Made by a program: the position numbers and the translations under genes. A DNA stretch of 64,000 nucleotides from Cryptomeria japonica (Eukaryota; Streptophyta; Pinopsida; Cupressales; Cupressaceae), in the NCBI RefSeq assembly GCF_030272615.1, contig NC_081412.1, positions 477,933,657 to 477,997,656 on the forward strand. Reading direction: 5' to 3'. Below are positions 56,464 to 64,000 of the stretch, one piece after another (position 1 is the stretch's first letter; the number at the start of each line of letters is the position of its first letter). Under the pieces are notes generated by a model. That model had not been told where the DNA came from. It did not search any database and worked only from the letters and a program-made list of their open reading frames with translations.

Positions 56464-59400
56464 CTAAGTCTCTACCGATGGGGGTATGACCCCAAGCTGA
56501 TCTCTGAGATATTCAACAATTTCTTTAGGCAAAGGCTTAGTGAAAATATTTGCAATCTACTCTTTAGTATTCACATAAACCAGTTTTACTTCTTCTGCTT
56601 CAACATTCTCCTTTAGAAAATTCAGTTTGATAGAAACATGTTTAGTTTTAGAATGTAGTACTGGATTCTTAGATATATCAATTGCTGCAATGTTATCACA
56701 ATAGATAGTTATAGGTTCTTTGCATTTTACCTTTATGTCCTTCAACATTTGCTTAAGCCATAATACTTGTGTACAGTTAGTTGCTGCTGCAACATATTCT
56801 AATTCTACTGTTGATAAAGATGTGCAACTTTGTTTCTTACTCAACCAATAAATTAGTCTGCTTCCAAGAAAAAATGCTCCGCCAGTGGTGCTTTTTCTGT
56901 CATCCACATCTCCTGCCCAATTTGCATTTGTGTATGCACATAATTCAAAGTTTTTATCTCTAGGATACCATAAACCAAGATTTGTAGTGCCTTGTAAGTA
57001 CCAGAAAATCCTTTTTACAGTTGATTCATGATTTTCTCTAGGATTACTCTGAAATCTTGAAACAATACATACTGCATTCATAATATCAGGTCTTGTTTGT
57101 GTCAATTATAGTAAACCTCCTATCATAGATTTGTACCTAGTCGGATTATCAAATATCTTTAGTAACTCCTTCAAGTACTTAGATTGACTCAAGAATATAT
57201 CTTTATCAGTTTGTGAAATCTGCAATCCTAAAAAAAATTTTATCTCTCCAATCATAGACATTTTAAATTCTTGTTGCATTTCAATAGAAAAGTCTTTACA
57301 TAAACCATCTTCTCCTCCAAAGATTATATCATCAACAAAAACTTTTATAGCCAAGATGTCATCATTAGTCACTTTATAGTATAAGTTACTATCAACATTA
57401 CCTTTAGAAAAACCAATCTTCAAAAGATATTTATCCAATCTAGCATACCAAGCTCTTGGAGCTTGCTTCAATCCATACAAAGCTTTCCTTGACCTACAAA
57501 CCATATCTTTGTTATTTGTCAAAGAAAATCCATCAAGTTGCTCAATGTAAACTTCTTCTTCAAGATATCCATTCAGAAATGCACATTTAATATCCATTTG
57601 ATATACTTTGTAGTTCTTGTGTGCTGCAAAAACCAAGAATAATCTGACTACCTCAAATCGAGCTACCGGTGTAAAGGTTTCATTGTAATCAATTCCTTCT
57701 TTCTGAGAATATCCCTTACACACTAGTCTTGCTTTATTTCTAATTACCTTAGCATCTTCATTAAGTTTGTTTCTGAATACCCATTTTGTTCCAATTACAT
57801 TTTTGTCTTTAGGTCGGGGAACTAATGTCCATGTGTTATTCTTTTCAATTTGTTATAATTCTTCTTCCATAGCTTTCATCCAGTGTTTATCTTCACATGC
57901 CTCATTAATTGATTATGGTTCAATTTGAGAAATAAAACATACCTCTTCATTTGCCAGTCTTCCTCTTGTCATAACTCCTTGATACGTGTTCCCAATTATC
58001 TGATTTTCAGAGTGGTTCAATCTTACATACCAGGGTGTCTTCGTTTGTTGCAATTCCTCAGTTACAGTGGAATTTTTAGATGATATCGGTGTAACTAGAT
58101 CTTCAATTTGTATCAGTGGGTTCAATGTAGGTTCATTTGTCAGTATCTTTGTTGTCGGTTCAGAGTTTATATACCTTGAAGTTCCTCTAAACTGTTCATC
58201 AATTTTCACATTTGTACTCTCAATAATTTTCTGCAATCTTTTGTTAAAACATCTATATGTTTTTCTCTTAGATGAATAACCAAGAAATATTCCTTCATCA
58301 CTTCTAGGATCAAATTTGCCAATATACTCATCTCTTCTAATATAGCATTTACTTCCAAATATTCTGAAATATTTAAGAGTAGGAGTAATGTCAAACCATA
58401 GTTCATGAGGGGTCTTACTGGTTTCACCTTTGATGTGAACTTTATTGAATGTATAGACCATTGTACTTACTGCCTCTCTCCAATATACATGTGGTAGATT
58501 TGCTTCAGATAACATACTTCTAGCTACATCCAAGATAGTTCTATTTTTCCTTTCTACAACTCCATTCTGTTGTGGTGTCTGGGGTGCTGATAACTGTCTT
58601 CTGGTTCCATTTACTTCACAAAATGTATTAAATTCCTTAGATGTAAATTCACCTCCTTGATCTGATCTCAGACATTTAATTTTCTTACCGGTTTCATTTT
58701 CTATCAATGCTTTGAATAGTTTGAATTTCCCAAGTGCTTCTGATTTTTCTCTGAGAAAAGTAACCCAACACATTCTAGAATAGTCATCAATGATTAGCAT
58801 GAAATATCTATCACCTTGTAAGCTTTTAGTTCTAGCTGGACCACATAAATCAGTATGAATTAAGTCAAGAGCATTATTGGATTTTTCTAGAATACTTTTA
58901 AAAGATGCTCTGACTTGTTTTCCAAATTGGCATTCCTTACATACCGAATTGTGAGGTTTAACAATCTTAGGTAAATCTCTAACTGCCTTAGTTGTACTGA
59001 TTTTCACAATGCAATCAAAATTTACATGACAGAGTCTCTTATGCCATATCCAACTTTCATCAATATGTGCAATCAAGCATGTCTTTTCACTATTATTCAA
59101 ATGAAAGATGTTACCTCTAGTTTGATTACCGGTTGCAATTTCCAAACCAGTTCTGTTCATAATTTTGCATTTCCCATTCTTGAATTGTAACTGAAATCCT
59201 TTTTTAACTAATTGACCAACACTCAAAAGATTATGCTTTAAACCTTCAACATAGTAAACATTGTTGGTATTATGCTTACCATCAAGAGATATAGTACCTT
59301 TTCCTTTTATTAAACAAGCTTTATCATCTCCAAATTTTACTATACCTCCATTATATTCTTGAAAGTTCAAGAATTTACCTTTATGACCATTCATATGATG

Positions 59401-60459
59401 TGAACATCCTGAATCAATGATCCATTCATCCTTAACTTCAACTTTAGCTGCCAGGGCCTACTCTACCAGTTGAACAGTAGGTGCCAGTTGATCTTCTGTT
59501 ATAGCAACAAAAACCCATCCATTGTCTGTCGGATCCTCATCAGAATCATCAGTGACTCCTTCATCAACAAGATAACAAGATTTATCTTTATTCTTCTTAA
59601 ATCTGTATCTCTGATATTCAGGGTTAGGTTTGTATGTTCTTATAGCTTCTTCTCTTAATCTAGCATGTCTATCAGGGTATCTTGAAGCCATATGAACAAT
59701 CTTATTACAATTAAAACATTTAAAGGGTGCTTTACCTTCATACTTACTTCCAACTGGACCTTTAGGCATTTTCCTTGCAAATAGTACTTCAAGTTCTTCA
59801 TTTTCTCTCCTGCTTTCTTCAAGTTCTCTTGCATAAAAGGCTTTCCAATCATATTTGTCAAATGATAGTGCAAATGATATTGATGCCTTAAAAGCTAAAT
59901 CTGTCTTTATAGTAGCAACAAGACCAAATTCCTCAATTTCAAAAGCTAAAATTTTTCTAATCAATGTATCCCTAGTTACTGATGTATTAGGCATTGTTCT
60001 TAACTCATTTATAGTAGTAACTTTCATTTTGTATGTCGGTGGCAATCCTCTTAAAACTTTTGAAACAATTTCATCTTCACTTAAGGTTCCTCCACAACAT
60101 TTAATACCCAAAACAATTTCATTTACTCTTTCCATAAAAGCAGAAATCTTTTCATCTTCTTCCATTTTCAGATTTTCATACCTGACTCGGAAGCTTTCAA
60201 GTTTTGCAATTTTGACTGTAGAATCTCCTTCATTCAATGTTTCCAAATGGTCCCAAATAGCTTTAGCAGTAGATCTATCTGATAATCCCATGATTTGTTG
60301 ATCTGATAATGCGCTCAAAAGTGCTTCTCTTGCTTTGCAATCATTTTCTTCATCTTTTCCTAAGGTAGGTGGATTAGGCTGATTCTGAGTAGGAGCAGTA
60401 TATCCATTCTTTGTAACTTCCCAGATGTCCTTCCCAATGCAATTCAGATGTGTCTCCAT
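56464..60459 (-). pseudogene. Ty1/copia gag-pol polyprotein of element C
   Basis: One frame from the ATG at 60459 to a TAG at 56464. Order: UBN2-type gag (KAIWDHLETLNEGD, MERVNEIVLG); a knuckle reading CFNCNKIVHMASRYPD with Tyr in place of the last Cys; a retropepsin (WIIDSGCSHHMNG, straddling 59430); GAG-pre-integrase (WHKRLCHVN); integrase (HTDLCGP, DDYSRMCW, SDQGGEF, VERKNRT); RT with FVDDIIFGG; RNase H (YTNANWAGDVDDRKST, ELEYVAA). In-frame stops lie at 59458, 57913, about 57858, 57106 and 56557. Roughly 20-30 residues are missing after LKELLKIF near 57160, where copia RTs normally carry a TPM-type stretch. Inactive. Confidence 0.93.
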
Positions 60460-60574
60460 CCTGATCTTTCATATCCCATAGTGGGTTCCATCAAGTTTAG
60501 GACTGTCCTTCCTGAAATAGTTAGAAGACATTGGATCTCCTCAAGTTGTTAAACTTCTGCAAAAAGAGGACTAA

Positions 60575-60586
60575 GCTCTGATACCA
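60575..60586 (-). other. Primer binding site of element C
   Basis: The minus strand reads TGGTATCAGAGC, the initiator tRNA-Met complement, two bases from the LTR boundary at 60589. Confidence 0.93.
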
Positions 60587-60588
60587 AT

Positions 60589-60892
60589 TGTTAGGTCCCG
60601 AAGACAACTGAGAGGGGGGGTGAATCATTTTTCAAATAAATTTAAACCAAAAATAACTTATCCAAACCAAATGCTTAATACCGGTAAACCAAACTTTATG
60701 TTGGTAGACAGTTTATCAGTTAATTGCAGTACCGGTAAAGATTAATGCATGAAACGGAAAGATAATAACATCCACAACACATAACACCAATATTTGTACG
60801 TGGAAACCCTGTAAGGGGAAAAACCACGGTGGGAAATCTTACCCAAAATCAAATGATACTAGTGAAGATAGTATGTGTATACAAATGGGGTC
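60589..60892 (-). mobile_element. 5' LTR of element C, truncated
   Basis: 304 bp match the first part of the LTR at 55014. Similarity stops abruptly after ACAAATGGGGTCT at about 60892, where different sequence begins. The remaining approximately 770 bp are absent or displaced by the next segment. Confidence 0.88.
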
Positions 60893-61799
60893 TATTGAAC
60901 AATATATTTGAAAATCAAGAAGTCTTCCCAAAGGCATGAGTGCTAAAGGGTCATCGGCCAAAATATCATATCGAGCATCTCAGAAAGAGTTTCACCGAAA
61001 GGATAGTTTCATCGAAATAAAGCATAAAGTATAAAACAATAAAGATGTATTCGGCAGAATATCTCTTTCGGTAAATAAAAGAAGCCGCTCATCGATATTC
61101 CAGTTTCATCGAAAAGTGAAAAGCAAAAAGCAAAAGGTGAAGTCGAGGAAATACAACTGCCGAAGAGACTTAAAAAACATTCATCGAAAAGCAAATCTCA
61201 TCGATAACATTATATCGAATAAAAACAGAGGGGTTTCATCGATAAAAAGGACATCGAAGAAAAAAGGCTTTCGGAGGGCTTGCATGAACTTTCACCGAAG
61301 AACAGAACTCATCGAAATATGATTTCCATGAAACTCACGGATGACTCATCGAAAGAAATTTCATCGAAGAAAGAATGATTTCGAAGAGACTAGAAGATGG
61401 TTTTTCGACAAGGGCTATTCATCGATAAGGTGATATCGAGGGAAATGAACTTTCGATGAAAGATCAAAGTATTCAGCCGAAGACAAGGGTTTCATCGAAA
61501 ACTCGATTCATGATCATTTCGGTTGAACAGTACTTCCCGCGAAGGAATTAAAAGCTCAAGTGCAGGATGTCACATCTGCAGTTAAGTTTAAACATTTGAA
61601 TAACCGTTATGAATGCAGAGACATTAACTATTGCACAAGTTGCCCATACAATTACAGCTGAATTGATTGAATTTTTATAAGAACCAGATTGTTGCCAAAA
61701 GACAAAAAGTTGCAAGCAGATTGCTGAAATCCGTAAACGACGATCAGAAGAGCTCAACAATTCTCCAAGTAAGTGTGATTTCTTGCATTAATTGAAATT
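60893..61799 (+). promoter_or_regulatory. CATCGA-rich promoter or LTR-like segment
   Basis: About 12 CATCGA and two CACCGA motifs occur between 60950 and 61520, mostly as TTCATCGAAA, with further TATCGA, TTTCGA and TCGG variants. The array is followed by a TATA-like TTTTATAA at 61673-61680 and a leader to the ATG at 61800. A U3-like array before TATA matches the layout of the LTRs at 4608 and 7344. No PBS was found, so it may be an LTR whose end I cannot place, or the promoter of the downstream gene. Confidence 0.5.
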
Positions 61800-64000
61800 A
61801 TGGAACCTTCTTCTTCTTCTAAAAAGAGTAGAAAAGGTAAGGAATTGAATCCTGAAGAGAAGCCCAAACGACAGAAAAAGGAGGGTAGATCTTTAACTCA
61901 GGATTTGCTAGACCAGTGCCCGACATCCAGTGTGAGGTCCAAAAAGATCAAGAGTGAAGAAGAAGGGTTGGAAGATAGATTTGAACATCTAGGAGACATA
62001 TGGACTGAAATCAGAGGACATGAGTTGTTCCTATTTGGTTACAAGAGAAGGGATCCTCCTGAGCCCGTAAGTAACCTGTGGAAGAAAAACTTAGGGAAAT
62101 TGCTAGTTCTGAATGTATTTGTGGATGTTGAATTAATGAAAGCTCTGGTAGGTTGCTATGATCCAAAAAACCAAAACCATATGCGACTACCGAGGGAATC
62201 CCATGGTGGTGATTAACAAACAGACTATTGATATGGTATTTTATCTAGACTGGGAAGTAGAAGAGAAAATTGATATACAGAAACTGTTGCGAGAATTCTT
62301 TAACTTGGAGGACATCTACAGGACATGGAGATTACCCATTCACTGGCCAAAAGTAGGAGGGTCCTTTGTTCCATTCAGTAAAGATGACAAGGTGCCATTT
62401 GATGTCAACCAATTCCATCCGTATTTTAAGTATACATACTATGCTGCAGCCCAAGTATTAGGCTTAGAGGCTCATCCTCTCATGAATATTGGGGTTATGG
62501 TTCTATGTGTTGATCTATAATCGAAAGACCCTAGGTCATTTGACTATGCCACTTATGTTGCAGAAGCCCTAAATCATGGGTTGGAAAAGTTGAAAGGAGA
62601 CCTTGTAAATGTTCATTTCTCGTTGTATTCCTTTTTAATGCACATCATTCTTTATTGTGGACAAGAAATCAATTTCTGGTCAGACGATTTCAGCATCAGA
62701 GCTTATGATAAGAATGGTTTGAAGAAACCAGTTCAGTTGTGGCTTTCTGCATGGGATCAAAGATTCATAAATAACCAATATTGGCACTTTCAGGAATATT
62801 TTGTGAAACCTCTTAGTGCGGCCTTTGGACAACATAGAGATTATACTTTGTCTCCTGAAATTAAGAGATTCCTCAGGCCAAAAGACTTCTCTCCAGAGTC
62901 TCAGATTGATCACAACTGGGGTGACTGGTATTGCCACCTTAATCATACAAAAATTAGGGTATTCGGGTATGAAGGAAAGCCATACATGCTTCCGATTACA
63001 GTGCCAAATAGGGTGGCTAGCCTAGAGATTGTAAGACAATTATCTGCTGTCAGTGCCAAACATCTTACAGATTTTGGTAAACAATCCATTGTGCCGGGAT
63101 TACTGGTGTTTTCTGATTTTACTGTTTAAAGTTCCAAAAGTTATCATTTACTTCAAAATAAATTAGATTATTATGGCATGACTCTGGGTGATCCTAGAGA
63201 GAACTTTGATCCTGAGGGATATATAAGAGTTGCAAGGGAATCACAGAAACTAAAAGCCGGAATACATGTGGCTCAAATGCCAGATGATTTAATCAAGAAC
63301 CTTGAAAGGGAAGATGCCAAGGTTTTGAGAGAAAGAAGCGAGATGACTTGGGAAGCCTTCAAGTGGAAAAGAGCAAGGGGGATGGTGGATGGAGACCTAC
63401 TTGGAAACCTCCAAGATCCTTTGGAGATAGCCAAAAAACTACTTCAGCATGAGGTAGAGATTATGCATAGAGTACCCCCACAGTTCCTCCATTTTGTCAA
63501 CATTGAAAAAGATAGTAAACCATTGGCTCACATGTCTCCGAAATCAACTGCTAGTAGCCTCCCTGCTGACTCCCCTAGAGAAGATTATCCACCTGGTTTT
63601 GAAGCAGAGGTAGATGTGGAAACTGGTGATTTTAATATTAGGGATGTAGTTGACATAAGGATGACAGAGCATGAAGATTTTGTTGCGGATGACGGATTCA
63701 CTTCTTCTAGAGAATTCCTTTCATTCCTATACCAGTACAAAGGGGCTCATGTGAAACAAAGTATGGCTGGAAGAACAGAAGAAGAACAGATGAGAAGGCT
63801 ACAAGATGAGATAGATACCCTCATGAAAGATATGACCCCAGAGAAAGGGAGGAAAATATTAAAGGAGGCTGGAGTTATCATATTTTCAGGTTGGGATATA
63901 AATTCAGCACTTCTGTTTGATGGATTCTTGAAGAAGCAAGACACTAACCAATAGGTATTGCCTCAAGAGATAGATAAATTTTTCATGGGCTCGGGGTATG
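61800..64000 (+). pseudogene. Unknown protein, long frame broken by stops and a frameshift
   Basis: The ATG at 61800 (MEPSSSSKKSRKGKELNPEE) opens a basic, Lys-rich N-terminus. The frame shifts at an A-run near 62164-62169 into the next frame, which stays open to the window's end apart from stops at 62518, 63127 and 63952. Middle part: TIDMVFYLDWEVEEKI, PIHWPKVGGSFVPF, HPYFKYTYYAAAQVLG, then HIILYCGQEINFW, SAWDQRFINNQYWHFQEYF and HNWGDWYCHLNHTKIRVFGY. It is rich in Trp/Tyr/Phe and looks globular. The C-terminal part is helical and acidic (EEEQMRRLQDEIDTLMKDM). I do not recognise the family. It may be a gag-like or accessory protein of an LTR element, or a dead host gene; it continues beyond the window. 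Confidence 0.6.

Overview
The window is plant nuclear DNA from a repeat-rich intergenic region. It holds Ty1/copia and Ty3/gypsy (Tat/Ogre-like) LTR retrotransposons, a plant L1-type LINE with an RNase H domain, a hAT-like transposase relic and small TIR elements, often nested inside one another. No rRNA, tRNA, CRISPR or bacterial-type gene was recognised. A large-genome seed plant fits, and a gymnosperm is plausible, but the sequence alone does not prove the species. Almost every coding region is a transposon gene carrying nonsense codons or frameshifts. The only candidate for an ordinary host gene is a short terminal exon at 14530-14613.

Layout. 1-5346: a minus-strand copia element (polyprotein 565-4518, PBS 4595-4607, 5' LTR about 4608-5346). 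5600-8304: a decayed hAT-like transposase gene on the minus strand, split by an LTR-like insertion with a 33-bp dyad array (about 7344-7990). 8398-9396: a solo LTR with target duplication CCCTA. 9397-15190: AT-rich unique-looking DNA with a 42-bp tandem repeat, a 0.7-0.9 kb tandem duplication and the possible terminal exon. 15207-23157: a full-length LINE of about 7.95 kb with a 16-bp target duplication, ORF1, ORF2 (endonuclease, RT, RNase H) and an unusual third ORF ending in an RG-rich tail. 23238-31061: a non-autonomous minus-strand LTR element (target duplication TAATT). Its internal region is a degenerate minisatellite; one LTR holds a 779-bp TIR element and the other holds a 1.9-kb gene-capturing mini-retrotransposon (28454-30354).

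31877-55013: a Tat/Ogre-like gypsy element (B). Its 5' LTR was split by a second, 14-kb gypsy derivative (A, 32635-46693, target duplication CATTC). Element A keeps gag, protease and the end of integrase but lacks RT, RNase H and the integrase core. In its 3' half it carries a plant mobile domain (PMD) gene on the opposite strand, then several tandem-repeat families. B's gag is further interrupted by a solo LTR of A's family (50705-51479). 55014-60892: a minus-strand copia element (C) inserted in B, with its 5' LTR cut off at 60892. 60893-64000: a motif-rich promoter or LTR-like segment followed by a broken reading frame for a protein I do not recognise.

The main points for follow-up are the antisense PMD gene in A, the third LINE ORF, the captured gene in the mini-retrotransposon, the unknown protein at the right edge, and the recurrent CpG-containing CCGAT/TCGGT/CATCGA motif arrays in the LTRs of otherwise unrelated elements. 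Boundaries, frames and repeat periods were read by eye; family names rest on recognised motifs and not on a database search.
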